The notes below the pieces were generated by a model. The model worked only from the letters and a program-made list of their open reading frames with translations. It had not been told where the DNA came from and ran no database searches. Source: Comamonadaceae bacterium (GTDB lineage Bacteria > Pseudomonadota > Gammaproteobacteria > Burkholderiales > Burkholderiaceae_C). From it: DNA of 51,937 bases. The translations under genes were made by a program, and so were the position numbers. The stretch lies in the NCBI GenBank assembly GCA_947447615.1, contig CANFJQ010000002.1:1-51937 (forward strand). The letters run 5' to 3'. This document shows positions 1-8,014 of the stretch, piece after piece. Position 1 is the stretch's first letter, and each line of letters starts with the position of its first letter.

Positions 1-429
1 GACGAAAGTGATGATGGGCGTATCGCGCTGGCGGCAGACCTCGATCAAGCGGCGGGTTTGCGCCTCCACGCCATTGGCCGCATCAATCACCATCAGCGCC
101 GCATCCACGGCGGTGAGCACGCGGTATGTGTCTTCCGAAAAGTCTTTGTGTCCGGGTGTGTCCAAAAGATTAATCACATGCTCGCGGTACACCATTTGCA
201 TCACGCTGGACGCCACCGAAATACCGCGCTGCTTTTCGATCTCCATCCAGTCCGATGTGGCGTGGCGCGAAGCCTTGCGCGCCTTGACCGACCCAGCAAT
301 CTGAATCGCACCGGAAAATAGCAAGAGCTTTTCAGTCAGTGTGGTTTTACCGGCGTCGGGGTGGGAAATGATCGCAAAGGTGCGACGGCGGCGGGTTTCA
401 GAGGCGAAGGACAAAGCGGGGGATTCCAA
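1..429 (-). CDS. prfC: Peptide chain release factor 3, N-terminal part (runs off the window)
   Basis: This is the N-terminal 143 codons of release factor 3, the translational GTPase that recycles RF1/RF2 from terminating ribosomes. The ORF track does not list it because no ATG is available. The minus strand reads through [20 protein letters not shown] (the G1 loop), [12 protein letters not shown] (switch I region) and [10 protein letters not shown] (G3), in the order and spacing typical of RF3. A TAA lies in frame upstream, and the only plausible initiator after it is TTG at 429-427. That start places 12 residues before the conserved RRR, the same as my memory of E. coli RF3. I see no good Shine-Dalgarno. 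The rest of the gene lies before base 1. The start codon is inferred; the family is near certain. Confidence 0.93.
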   Translation of the reverse strand, partial: MESPALSFASETRRRRTFAIISHPDAGKTTLTEKLLLFSGAIQIAGSVKARKASRHATSDWMEIEKQRGISVASSVMQMVYREHVINLLDTPGHKDFSEDTYRVLTAVDAALMVIDAANGVEAQTRRLIEVCRQRDTPIITFV

Positions 430-500
430 TGGGGCGGCGCAGGTCGCGCGAAGTTGGTTATTTTAAGATGGCCCTCTTGCTACATCAGGGAGCGTTGAAC

Positions 501-743
501 ATGTTGTTTGCAGTGGTATTTACCGATAAGCCCGGCCATGGCGCTTTGCGTGCCGAGTATCTGGCCGCGCATATTGCCTGGGTGGATGCGAACAAAGAAC
601 AAGTGCTGGTCGCCGGTTCGCTGCGCGAGAACCCGGCGGATGTGCCTAAAGGTGGCTTGTGGGTGGTGCAGGCCCCTGAAAAAGCTGATGTGCATGCGTT
701 GATGCAGACCGATCTATTTTTAAAACTAGAATTAAATGGTTAA
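501..743 (+). CDS. YciI-like protein, C-terminally truncated
   Basis: This is a small YciI-family (ferredoxin-like, dimeric alpha/beta barrel) protein; cellular role unknown. The start MLFAVVFTDKPGHGALRAEY is typical of betaproteobacterial members, and CAGGGAG sits 9-15 bases upstream of ATG 501. The tracked ORF begins earlier (429), but that extension has no family support. Members I recall run to about 95-100 residues and end after an HWSKAFPER-like strand. Here the protein stops after 80 residues, with the family-like sequence fading at DLFLKLELNG just where base composition turns AT-rich. I infer that the last strand was lost when the AT-rich DNA downstream was joined. It may be inactive or unstable. 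It is divergent from prfC. Confidence 0.75.
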   Translation: MLFAVVFTDKPGHGALRAEYLAAHIAWVDANKEQVLVAGSLRENPADVPKGGLWVVQAPEKADVHALMQTDLFLKLELNG

Positions 744-986
744 ATAAATTGCAAATTAACAATAAAAAAGCATTATTGAGCAAATTTTGAACATTTATCT
801 TATATTATGGTTTCTTAGATCAACTCGTGTGAATTAGCTGGGAGGCTTTTGATGAGGGAAATTAATGAAATTCTGCGTTTTTGAATGATGGCTTTCAACG
901 CTATTGGTTTTAGGTGCATTGAGAAATACGGTCATAAAAATCAACAGCTCGAGACTGGATTGAAATTGTTTCAGGGAGAAAAAATC

Positions 987-1541
987 GTGAAATCTAAAAA
1001 TTGGAATGTCGTTAGAAAACTTCTATGCCTGCTACTTTTCGCGCATTCTTTTAATTCGTATGCTGCTTTTTCCGATTTTTTAATTCATTATCGAGTGCCA
1101 GGCTTTCTTCATTACTGCGTTAAAAATGGACCTAATCCAGAGGAAAATTTTTATCAATACAATGAAGAACATTGTCAGGAGCATTACAACAAGCCCTACT
1201 CCCAAGACTTTATTTGGATTTACAGTCCCGCGAAAAATAAAATAACAGTTGAGGCTAGGATTAATTGGGGAAAGGGCAGAGAGACCAATGTCACAGCACA
1301 TGGCTTCTACAATAAATTCTCTGATAAAGTAAAATTAAATTCATTTGAACCATCCGAGTGGGACAACGGTGATGAAACCGTGGACTCGAGCACTGGATTG
1401 TTAAAAAATACCTGCGAAGTATCAATTAGGCGCAGGAACAATAAATTTGAATTTAAACCAAAGGTAAAACTTGGTTGCAATCTTCCTGAACAGTTTCTCT
1501 GGACTGTAGGTAAAATGCCGGGGGTAAGAATAAAAAAATAA
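987..1541 (+). CDS. Orphan secreted protein in AT-rich DNA
   Basis: I do not recognise this family. The best start is GTG at 987, preceded 8 bases upstream by AGGGAG; the tracked ORF starts at 885 without such a site. From the GTG the 184-residue product has a clear Sec signal peptide (basic MKSKNWNVVRK, hydrophobic LLCLLLFAHSF, likely cleavage after NSYA). The mature part is aromatic-rich and basic with four cysteines (HYC, EHC, NTC, LGC), enough for two disulfides in the periplasm or outside the cell. Codon use is strongly A/T-biased (AAA, AAT, ATA), unlike all neighbours, which suggests recent transfer. Nothing in the context gives a function; an effector or immunity role would be speculation. 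Confidence 0.7.
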   Translation: MKSKNWNVVRKLLCLLLFAHSFNSYAAFSDFLIHYRVPGFLHYCVKNGPNPEENFYQYNEEHCQEHYNKPYSQDFIWIYSPAKNKITVEARINWGKGRETNVTAHGFYNKFSDKVKLNSFEPSEWDNGDETVDSSTGLLKNTCEVSIRRRNNKFEFKPKVKLGCNLPEQFLWTVGKMPGVRIKK

Positions 1542-1563
1542 ATATATTAAGGAAAGCGTTCGT

Positions 1564-1700
1564 TTATTGAAACTCATACCAAACCCCCCTGCCACTCCCA
1601 TGCTGTTTCAAATACTGGCGCTCCACCAGATTCCGGAAATGTTGCTTGGGCGTATTGCGGTTGGCACCGGTTAATGCGACGGCGTGTACCTGTGGTTTGC
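1564..1700 (-). pseudogene. C-terminal scrap of a Fic-family-like protein
   Basis: The minus strand encodes about 45 residues ending in TAA at 1564, including VALTGANRNT, FRNLVERQYL and GSGRGVWYEF. This pattern (LTGANRNT...HFRxLVExG...HGxGRGxWY) is the winged-helix tail I remember from the C-terminus of Fic/DOC proteins and some AlbA-type regulators. Upstream the reading frame loses any recognisable homology and meets a stop within about 65 bases (by 1740), so no complete gene remains. I treat it as a relic. The family assignment is from memory and moderate; the fragment status is clear. Confidence 0.45.
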
Positions 1701-1773
1701 GCCAAGGTGTGGAGGTATTGCACTGGGGCAAGGCGCTTTAAAGCCGCCAGACATTAATTTAAGGTTCCCCGAC

Positions 1774-1896
1774 TCAAAAAGTCTTTCGCGCAGCCTGCAA
1801 TACTTCCAGCAATTGCGCCACATCACCCTCGTGCTTGTGCAGGTGTGGCGTGATGCGGATGGCAGGTCCGCGGATGCTTACGTGGACGACATGGGC
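1774..1896 (-). pseudogene. 3'-terminal scrap of a class V aminotransferase
   Basis: The minus strand reads HVSIRGPAIRITPHL then HEGDVAQLLEVLQAARKTF and a TGA. This is almost the same as the C-terminus of the intact aminotransferase at 2755-3900 (HVSIRGPAIRITPHL, HEGDVARLLEVLDKALRKA). Over about 86 aligned bases I count roughly 12 differences, so the copies are diverged and this is not a fresh duplication. An in-frame TAA (plus-strand TTA at 1897-1899) bounds it upstream, right beside the end of higA. It is a remnant of a second, related gene, now separated from the intact one by the toxin-antitoxin pair. Confidence 0.8.
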
Positions 1897-1915
1897 TTAC
1901 CAGCGATGGCCTCAA

Positions 1916-2326
1916 TTAATCAGTCAGCGCCTCTATCGGCACCTGGAAGCGCTGTGCCAGAGCACGCACCTGACGCAGGTTAAGACTACGCTTGCCGGCA
2001 AGCACAGCAGACACAACACTCTGCGCCCCTATTTCAGGCAAGTCGCACTGGCGCAGGCCGTGTTGCTCCATTAAAAATGCCAGCCTGCTTTGCGGCGTGC
2101 CTGCATCAGGCCAAGGGTGCATCCTGTCCTCATACTCCCTGATGCGCAGCGCCACCCAATCGACCAAGACAAAAATGGGGTGGTCATCGTCAGCCCCAAA
2201 CTGCTCAAAGCAGTCGTCAACAAAACGTAGCATGTCGTTGTAGTGGGCCTCATCCCGGATGGGCGCACCCAAGCCTAATGCGGTGTTCACTGCGCCCCAC
2301 GGGGCCAAAATATCAGAGACCTTCAT
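1916..2326 (-). CDS. higA: HigA-type antitoxin, XRE helix-turn-helix
   Basis: This is the antitoxin of a type II HigBA pair; such proteins neutralise the RNase toxin and repress their own operon. The N-terminal half (MKVSDILAPWGAVN...) is of the COG5499 kind, and the C-terminal half holds an XRE helix-turn-helix: LRQCDLPEIG, SVVSAVLAGKRSL, LRQVRALAQRF. The tracked start is a TTG at 2332; ATG at 2326 is better, with AGGAG just upstream inside the end of higB. Its ATGA overlaps the toxin stop codon by four bases, so translation is probably coupled. The gene order is toxin first, as usual for hig. The length of 136 residues is normal. Confidence 0.88.
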   Translation of the reverse strand: MKVSDILAPWGAVNTALGLGAPIRDEAHYNDMLRFVDDCFEQFGADDDHPIFVLVDWVALRIREYEDRMHPWPDAGTPQSRLAFLMEQHGLRQCDLPEIGAQSVVSAVLAGKRSLNLRQVRALAQRFQVPIEALTD

Positions 2327-2607
2327 TTCCAAGCTCCTTGGTCATATTCCTTGTGCGTCAGAACGGCTTTTACCCACACCAGTCCCGGTTTGAACGCAAT
2401 GGCCGCCACCAGCCGGTACTTGTTGCCGCCGATGTTGAACACGTAACGATCCTCCACTTTGTCCACACTGGCAAAAGTTGCCTTGAGCTGGGCAAAGTTG
2501 GTAAACATGCCATGCTCTATCAAGCGCCGAAAGTTTTGCAGCGGCTGCTGGGCGTCAGCATGTATCGCTGCGAATTCACGCAGCACTTTGTTGGAGATCA
2601 ACTTCAT
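2323..2607 (-). CDS. higB: HigB-type toxin (mRNA interferase, RelE superfamily)
   Basis: This is the toxin of the HigBA pair, expected to cleave mRNA on the ribosome. The sequence MKLISNKVLREFAA, FRRLIEHG, FVLNIGGNKY-like VFNIGGNKYRLVAAI and VLTHKEYDQGAW is the COG4680 HigB signature. The tracked ORF is 120 residues, but its first 26 have no counterpart in the family. I choose ATG 2607; ATG 2613, two codons upstream, is equally possible. No strong Shine-Dalgarno is visible. The start lies just downstream of the palindrome TATAGCATATTGCTATA, a natural operator for HigA. The pair sits between an aminotransferase scrap and the intact aminotransferase. Confidence 0.87.
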   Translation of the reverse strand: MKLISNKVLREFAAIHADAQQPLQNFRRLIEHGMFTNFAQLKATFASVDKVEDRYVFNIGGNKYRLVAAIAFKPGLVWVKAVLTHKEYDQGAWK

Positions 2608-2620
2608 CGCCATGGGTAAA

Positions 2621-2637
2621 TATAGCATATTGCTATA
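2621..2637. promoter_or_regulatory. Palindromic operator candidate of higBA
   Basis: TATAGCATATTGCTATA is a perfect inverted repeat (7-base arms, 3-base spacer) ending 7-13 bases upstream of the possible higB starts. Position and symmetry fit the autoregulatory site of a HigA antitoxin and would overlap a -10 element (TATA-rich on the minus strand). The role is inferred from position only. Confidence 0.55.
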
Positions 2638-2754
2638 AATATTTGGTTCCCTGTACGCTAGAAAGCCGGTGTGCCAGGGGCTCAAGGCATTACGTGGCGC
2701 CTACAGTTCGCCCCGGCGGGTGTCGGTGTAGGTTTAAAGGCTTTACCAGGTCAC

Positions 2755-3900
2755 CTAAGCCTTGCGCAAGGCCTTGTCCAAGACTTCCAGCAATCGCGCC
2801 ACATCGCCCTCGTGGTTGTACAGATGCGGCGTGATGCGAATGGCCGGTCCGCGGATACTGACATGGACTTGGGCGGCAGCCATTTGTCCGGTCAAGCTGG
2901 GCGGTATAGGACCCGGCCAGCGCAGGCCCAAAAAATGGCCGGCGCGCAAATGCGCGGGCGCGGCGTGCAAGCCCCAGGGCGCCACTTGCGCGGCGATGCG
3001 GTCGGTCAGGCCGCCCAGGGTGTGCGCGATGCGCGCCACCTGCCAGGCGGTAATTTGTTCCAGCGCGGCCATGGCCATAGGGAGGGCGACGAAGTTGGCG
3101 CGCTCGCCCATGTCGTAGCGCCGGGCGCCCGCAGCGTAGCCTTCTCGGTAATCGACCAGGCGCGCAAAGTCATGCGCGGCTTCGCGGTTGGCCCAGTTTT
3201 CTTCCAGCGGCTGGCCGTCCTGCCAGCGCGGCGCCACATACAAAAAGCCCAGGCTGTAAGGCCCCAGCAGCCATTTGTAGGTAGCCGCCACCAAAAAGTC
3301 GGGCCGCAGCTGCGATACATCCAGAGGCAAAGCGCCCAGGGACTGGGTGGCGTCGACCAATAACAATCCGCCGTGCGTGTCCAGCGCCAGCCGCACCGCT
3401 ATCAGGTCGATCAGGCCGCCGTCGGTCCAGTGGCAGTGGCTGAGCACCGCCAACCGGGTGCGGGCATCGATAGCAGCCAGGATGGCGCGCGTCCAATCGC
3501 CGTCCTGCGGACGGTCCACGGTGACGATGCCCGCACCGGCAAGCCGCGCCGCGCGGCGCAAGGGGTAGAGGTTGGAGGGAAATTCGTCGCCGCAGATCAG
3601 CACCTGGTCGCCCGCCTGCAATCGGATGTTTTTCAGGGCTGTTTCGATGCCATAGGAGGCCGAGCCGACGATGGCGATGTCATCGGTTTGCGGGCCTATC
3701 AGGCGCGCAAATAGGCCGCGGGCCTGGTCTGGGAGCGAGAAAAAGTCCGCCGGGCGCACCCGCCAGGGCTGGGTTTTACCTGCTATGCCCTGCTGGCCCG
3801 CTGCGGAGGCGCTGCGCAAAAGGGGCGACATATAGGCGCAGTTGAAGTAGGCGACGTCCTCTGGGATGTCGAAAAGCGCGCGCTGACAGGGGATCGTCAT
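2755..3900 (-). CDS. Class V (PLP-dependent) aminotransferase / cysteine desulfurase-like protein
   Basis: This is a pyridoxal-phosphate enzyme of the aminotransferase class V superfamily (cysteine desulfurase, kynureninase and isopenicillin-epimerase-like branch). Its substrate cannot be told from sequence. Visible are the N-terminal YFNCAYMSPL, GSASYGIETALKN (cofactor phosphate region), LSHCHWTDGG, LLVDATQSLGALP (Asp contacting the ring nitrogen), and the PLP lysine in ATYKWLLGP. The tracked ORF begins at 4020, but homology starts at MTIPCQRALFDIPED, so ATG 3900 is chosen, giving 381 residues, normal for the family. It is transcribed divergently from the lipoprotein gene. A diverged copy of its last 40 codons lies at 1774-1896. 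Confidence 0.85.
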   Translation of the reverse strand: MTIPCQRALFDIPEDVAYFNCAYMSPLLRSASAAGQQGIAGKTQPWRVRPADFFSLPDQARGLFARLIGPQTDDIAIVGSASYGIETALKNIRLQAGDQVLICGDEFPSNLYPLRRAARLAGAGIVTVDRPQDGDWTRAILAAIDARTRLAVLSHCHWTDGGLIDLIAVRLALDTHGGLLLVDATQSLGALPLDVSQLRPDFLVAATYKWLLGPYSLGFLYVAPRWQDGQPLEENWANREAAHDFARLVDYREGYAAGARRYDMGERANFVALPMAMAALEQITAWQVARIAHTLGGLTDRIAAQVAPWGLHAAPAHLRAGHFLGLRWPGPIPPSLTGQMAAAQVHVSIRGPAIRITPHLYNHEGDVARLLEVLDKALRKA

Positions 3901-4034
3901 AACAGGTGCTAAGGATAGGGGGTAGTAGAGAAAGCGGACATGGTCACATCCTAAGTGGCGGCTCAAGTAAATCGTATTGGTGTCGATAAAGAGATATCGA
4001 AAAACCTTTGAGGCCTTCACCTGGTTGCCGAAAG

Positions 4035-7000
4035 ATGAAATTTCTCTTAATTTGCGCGATGGCGCTTGCCTTGGCTGCTTGTGGCGGCGGCCAGGACAAT
4101 GCTAGTTTAGGGCCTGTGCAGGGCGTGGGTCCAGGTACACCCCTGCGCGGTACGGTGGCCGTTGGCCTTGCGCTGGCGGGCGCCAAGGTCGCGGCAAAAT
4201 GCAGAAGCAACGATAAGCATACCTATGAAAATCTAACGCTAAGCCTATCCAACCCCACGGTGTTTACCTTGCCCTCCACCCAAGGCGACTATCTTGAAAA
4301 CGCCTTGTTTAATGGGCAGGTGGTGAATTTGGGTGCGAGCATTCATTTGCCTGGCAAATTGAGTAAATACCAAATTTACTACGTCGTGGGATTAAAGTTG
4401 CTTGATGATGGCAGATACGAGTTCAAACTCTCCGATGATCCGTTAGATCCCGCCAGCCTGCTCAACACTCTAGGCAACACGCTTGAGGGCAGCTTTTCAT
4501 TGATCACTAGCAATGTGGTGACAGAACAAGTAACTGCGGACGGTTCTGGCGTTTATAGTTTTTCCAAATTAGCATATCTGGGTGCCAGGGCGCCATGTAT
4601 CTTAGAGGCCACCGGTGGCACACAAACAGACGGCGCACCATCGGTAGCGGTGATGCATTCGATTGCGAACGATATTAACGGCCTGGCCAATATCACTCCG
4701 CTCACGGAGTCCCTATTGGCGATTTTGTTGCAATCGGGAGATTTGAGTAATTATTTTGCGCATTTCGACGAGAGCAGTGCCTTTCAGTTGCGCGACCTCG
4801 CAAGCACAGTCAACATTCAAAAGGCTTGGGACAAAATTAAGGCGCGCCTGACCAACAATGGAATTGATTCCAGTGCCATTGCAAGTAACCCTATGACCGA
4901 GCTATTGGTCCCAAAGTCGACGCCTCAATCCAATGACGGCAATGCTTATGACAAATTGCTGGACAAAATAAAAACAACGGCACTGAGTACGGAAGCGGCG
5001 CCCTATGCCAAAGTGCTCAACGGCAAAGAGGCTTTAATTACGCTAGTCAAGCTTGACAGCCGTGGCTTGCCCTTGAAAAATCAGTTCGCGAAATGGGTGG
5101 ACAACGGCAGTGAGCTCGATGGCACGCGATGGGATTGCGTTCACGATACGGCCACCGGTATCTACTGGGAAGTCAAGCGCAATGACCCTAATCACTTTCG
5201 CCATAAGGGTCACAAATATACTTGGTATGACACCGGCAAATTAAATGGCGGTGACCCTGGGGCCGAGCAAAACGCCACATGTACCGGCGTCGAGGATCCT
5301 ATTAAATGCAATACTCAAAGCTATGTTAAAGCGGTGAACAGTGCGCGCTTGTGTGGCTTTGATGCTTGGGTGGTGCCCGATGTGGATACCTTCCAAAAAT
5401 TTCCGCTCAATAACGCGTCTGCAGTGATCGCGAACACGGATTATTTTCCGGATATCCAATCGGAGCCGTTGGCCAGCACGCCCCTGTGGACCCGCACGCC
5501 CAGCGCCAACAATGCAGATGGCAAATATGCCTGGACCTTCAATTTGACCAAGGGCCAAGTACAGGATGGCTTGAAAGTGGTGGCCCGTCCGGTACGGCTC
5601 ATGTTGTCGGTGGAGACGGTAAAAATTGCGAGTATTTCCAGCGCCAACAAAATCACATTGTCGCAGGCACCCAGCACTCCGATCACACCTTTACCCATGC
5701 TTCCCAACGACAATTCCGTTTTGTTCTCCGATCGGTTGCTCACGCTTCGCTCTGATGGTGTGCTCAATCCTCCATTGGCGCAAACTGCGAGCTACTTTCC
5801 CGTGGCCTTGGATAACACGACTTCGCCAGGCCCTTCGTTTCAATTAGCAGCTGTGTCTAGGGGGCAGGCGCTAGGCACATCGACGACGAGCAACGCATCC
5901 ACTTCCGAGCTGCCCACAAGCTACGTGGTGTTTGAAACCCGGCAAGCGGAAAAGCTGGAAGACGCGAGCTACTGCAATGGCGCTATCGAGTCAACGCGCC
6001 CTGAGAAGCGTTACAAGTTAGCTGCCGGCGAAGTGACCGATACAGTAACTAAATTGGTCTGGAAACAATGTGCCGAAGGTTTAAGCGGCGATAAGTGCGA
6101 CGTCGGCAGGGCCAAGGATTACGGTTTTTCAGATGCGAAGGCTGTTGCTACGGGGAGTTGGCGCTTGCCTACGCGAGCGGAACTCGCCACTTTGGTTGAA
6201 AGAAAATGTACCGGTGTATGGAAAAAGCAGGTCATCGCCAGTGGCTTGTGGATGAGCACCCGTTTATTTACGATCACAGGCGGCTGGGAGCAAGAGGCGC
6301 AATGGAGTACGCCGGTCGCTGTAGATTCCGCAGGCATGGAGTTCAGTGGCGATGGCACCAAAGATTGGCATGCAGAGGCCTCTAGCAGCGATTACTTTAT
6401 GCGCAAAAAGTCGCCGGTCGGTCCCGTAATGCGCATTGCGGGTGAATCGGGGTTTGGTTGGCGTGATGGCGTTCCTGCAAACCCGACGGGCCAATCGCTT
6501 CCCTTGTGGATGACGCAGCGAATTTTTACGGCTAACGGTAAGTCTCCGCAAGAAGCTCAATGGTCTACGCCGGTCGAGATAAAAGACGGCAGTACGTTGA
6601 AATTTAGTGCAGATGGCTTGTCCTACCATTTCCCGCCAGCGAGTAATGATGTCTTTATGATCGACACTAAGGACGCTGCGCCGACTATGATCCGCGGCGA
6701 AGCGGGTGGCGTCACCAGTACGGTTACGCAAGTCAAGGGCGTGGCTTTTTATCGGGGTAATTACACCGAAGATCTTTATCCTAAAGGTGGCAGCTTCTCA
6801 GCGCCTACGCCTGACTACCCATTGTTAACGACGGCCTCCAAGCAGGCGATGGTCACGGGCATTACTTTTTATCGGGGTAATTATTCGCCAGGTACTCCGG
6901 TGGGGGGGTCTTTCGAAAATCCAACACCTATGAGTAGCGGTTGGAGCGATGGGGTGCCGGAGCAATTGACCGGTAACGCTCCCGTTTCTGCAGCCGATTC

Positions 7001-7199
7001 GGCGCAGGCTATCCATCCAAAGTTATTTCCCCAGGCCAGCAGCCAGCCCTATCCTCAAATATTTTGGACGTCCAGTGCTGTGTCGGGTACCTCGGCGGCT
7101 TGGGCTATCAATTTTTACAACGGCTTTGAACTACCGCTGGACACAGTCAATCCTCCTCAGCCCGTATTTGTGCGGTTGGTGCGATCCACCACGCCCTAG
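4035..7199 (+). CDS. Large lipoprotein with two DUF1566 (Lcl C-terminal) domains and inserted repeats
   Basis: This is a 1054-residue exported lipoprotein. From ATG 4035 the signal peptide MKFLLICAMALALAAC ends in an LAAC lipobox, so it should be anchored in the outer membrane. A Ser/Thr-rich helical region (about 40-350) follows. Then comes a DUF1566-type domain (about 360-525: WDCVHDTATGIYWEVK ... CGFDAWVVPDVDTF ... PLWTRTP ... ARPVRLMLS). A second one starts near 670 (VTDTVTKLVWKQC, GSWRLPTRAELATLV) and ends near 1050 (QIFWTSSAV, AWAINFYNG, PVFVRLVRS). The second is split by about 260 residues of repeats: LWMSTRLFT/LWMTQRIFT, EAQWSTPV twice, FYRGNY twice, GWRDGVP/GWSDGVP. These resemble modules I recall from phage tail proteins. 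Function unknown; surface binding is plausible. It is divergent from the aminotransferase. Confidence 0.8.
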   Translation: MKFLLICAMALALAACGGGQDNASLGPVQGVGPGTPLRGTVAVGLALAGAKVAAKCRSNDKHTYENLTLSLSNPTVFTLPSTQGDYLENALFNGQVVNLGASIHLPGKLSKYQIYYVVGLKLLDDGRYEFKLSDDPLDPASLLNTLGNTLEGSFSLITSNVVTEQVTADGSGVYSFSKLAYLGARAPCILEATGGTQTDGAPSVAVMHSIANDINGLANITPLTESLLAILLQSGDLSNYFAHFDESSAFQLRDLASTVNIQKAWDKIKARLTNNGIDSSAIASNPMTELLVPKSTPQSNDGNAYDKLLDKIKTTALSTEAAPYAKVLNGKEALITLVKLDSRGLPLKNQFAKWVDNGSELDGTRWDCVHDTATGIYWEVKRNDPNHFRHKGHKYTWYDTGKLNGGDPGAEQNATCTGVEDPIKCNTQSYVKAVNSARLCGFDAWVVPDVDTFQKFPLNNASAVIANTDYFPDIQSEPLASTPLWTRTPSANNADGKYAWTFNLTKGQVQDGLKVVARPVRLMLSVETVKIASISSANKITLSQAPSTPITPLPMLPNDNSVLFSDRLLTLRSDGVLNPPLAQTASYFPVALDNTTSPGPSFQLAAVSRGQALGTSTTSNASTSELPTSYVVFETRQAEKLEDASYCNGAIESTRPEKRYKLAAGEVTDTVTKLVWKQCAEGLSGDKCDVGRAKDYGFSDAKAVATGSWRLPTRAELATLVERKCTGVWKKQVIASGLWMSTRLFTITGGWEQEAQWSTPVAVDSAGMEFSGDGTKDWHAEASSSDYFMRKKSPVGPVMRIAGESGFGWRDGVPANPTGQSLPLWMTQRIFTANGKSPQEAQWSTPVEIKDGSTLKFSADGLSYHFPPASNDVFMIDTKDAAPTMIRGEAGGVTSTVTQVKGVAFYRGNYTEDLYPKGGSFSAPTPDYPLLTTASKQAMVTGITFYRGNYSPGTPVGGSFENPTPMSSGWSDGVPEQLTGNAPVSAADSAQAIHPKLFPQASSQPYPQIFWTSSAVSGTSAAWAINFYNGFELPLDTVNPPQPVFVRLVRSTTP

Positions 7200-7372
7200 T
7201 TAGCCTAACGGCGGACTTGGACTTTAGTGCGCATCGGCCCTTACGCTCAGCGCAGCCAGATCCCTTACGCCTTGCTGGAGTCCGGGCTAGGCTTGCCTTG
7301 TGACAATCAGCGAGCCGGTGTTTACACTGGCCTTCAATGCACTAAGCCCTGGCCAGTCCTGGCCTTCACCCC

Positions 7373-7795
7373 ATGCGAATCGAAATTCCAGAATCCAAGA
7401 AACTCGTCTATGAGATGCTCATCCCCATGCGCTGGGGCGATATGGATGCGATGGGCCATATCAATAACACGGTGTATTTCCGTTACATGGAGACGGCCCG
7501 CATCGACTGGATGCGCCTCATCGGATGCGCCCCCAGCGCGCATGGCGAAGGCCCCATCATCGTCAATGCGTTTTGCAATTTTTATCGCGAGTTGCGCTAC
7601 CCCGGCGATGTCCGCGTCAAGATGTATGTGAGTGACCCGGCGCGCACCACTTTCGAGTCCTGGGTCACGATGGAGCGGGCCGACCAGCCGGGCCAAGTAG
7701 ACGCAGCCGGTGGCGCCACCACGATCTGGGTGGACTTCCCTAGCCAGAAGGCTATGCCCTTGCCCCAATGGGTGCGCGATATCGTCAGTCCGTAA
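7373..7795 (+). CDS. Acyl-CoA thioesterase, 4HBT / YbgC hot-dog family
   Basis: This is a 140-residue hot-dog-fold thioesterase, probably hydrolysing acyl-CoA in the cytosol. The N-terminus carries MRWGDMDAMGHINNTVYFRYME, matching the 4-hydroxybenzoyl-CoA thioesterase active-site motif, where the Asp (GDMDAMGH) is catalytic. Length is standard. The start ATG 7373 is the first in frame close to the conserved part; no Shine-Dalgarno is obvious. It lies upstream of the SAH riboswitch and is likely a separate transcription unit from ahcY. The natural substrate cannot be told. Confidence 0.87.
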   Translation: MRIEIPESKKLVYEMLIPMRWGDMDAMGHINNTVYFRYMETARIDWMRLIGCAPSAHGEGPIIVNAFCNFYRELRYPGDVRVKMYVSDPARTTFESWVTMERADQPGQVDAAGGATTIWVDFPSQKAMPLPQWVRDIVSP

Positions 7796-7848
7796 TCGCG
7801 AAAGCACCTTGCCATGCGGGGGACGTGAAGGGTTTGGTATCATTCGAC

Positions 7849-7938
7849 CACTCCGAGGAGCGTTGCAGTTCACGCAAAGTGAATGAGGCTCGGGGTACAG
7901 GGGCCCTGTCTCCTGCATGTTTCAACTGCGCTCACCCA
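7849..7938 (+). ncRNA. SAH (S-adenosylhomocysteine) riboswitch
   Basis: The stretch CTCCGAGGAGCGTTGCAG ... GAGGCTCGGGG ... CAACTGCGCTCACCC matches the SAH-riboswitch consensus as I remember it (CGAGGAGCGCUGC, AGGCUCG and the 3' GCGCUCA pseudoknot strand) and lies directly upstream of ahcY, its classic target. CTCCGAG can pair with the later CTCGGGG region, the inner TTCACGCAAAGTGAA is a small hairpin, and GGAGCG can pair with CGCTC near the 3' end. Known members turn ahcY expression on when SAH accumulates. A covariance-model search would settle it, but the motif match plus position make it strong. Confidence 0.9.
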
Positions 7939-7957
7939 CTGGTATCTGCGGGGTGAG
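7931..7957 (+). promoter_or_regulatory. Expression-platform hairpin of the SAH riboswitch
   Basis: CTCACCC (7931-7937) is perfectly complementary to GGGTGAG (7951-7957). The left arm overlaps the 3' strand of the aptamer (GCGCTCACC). Aptamer folding and this hairpin are therefore mutually exclusive, as expected for the switching stem. The ahcY ribosome-binding site (TTGGAG, 8001-8006) lies about 45 bases further on, so how the switch reaches it is not evident. Confidence 0.55.
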
Positions 7958-8014
7958 TTAGCTTTCTCCCGATTCGCCAGTGGTTTTCAAAATGTACTTT
8001 TTGGAGCCTTTGTC

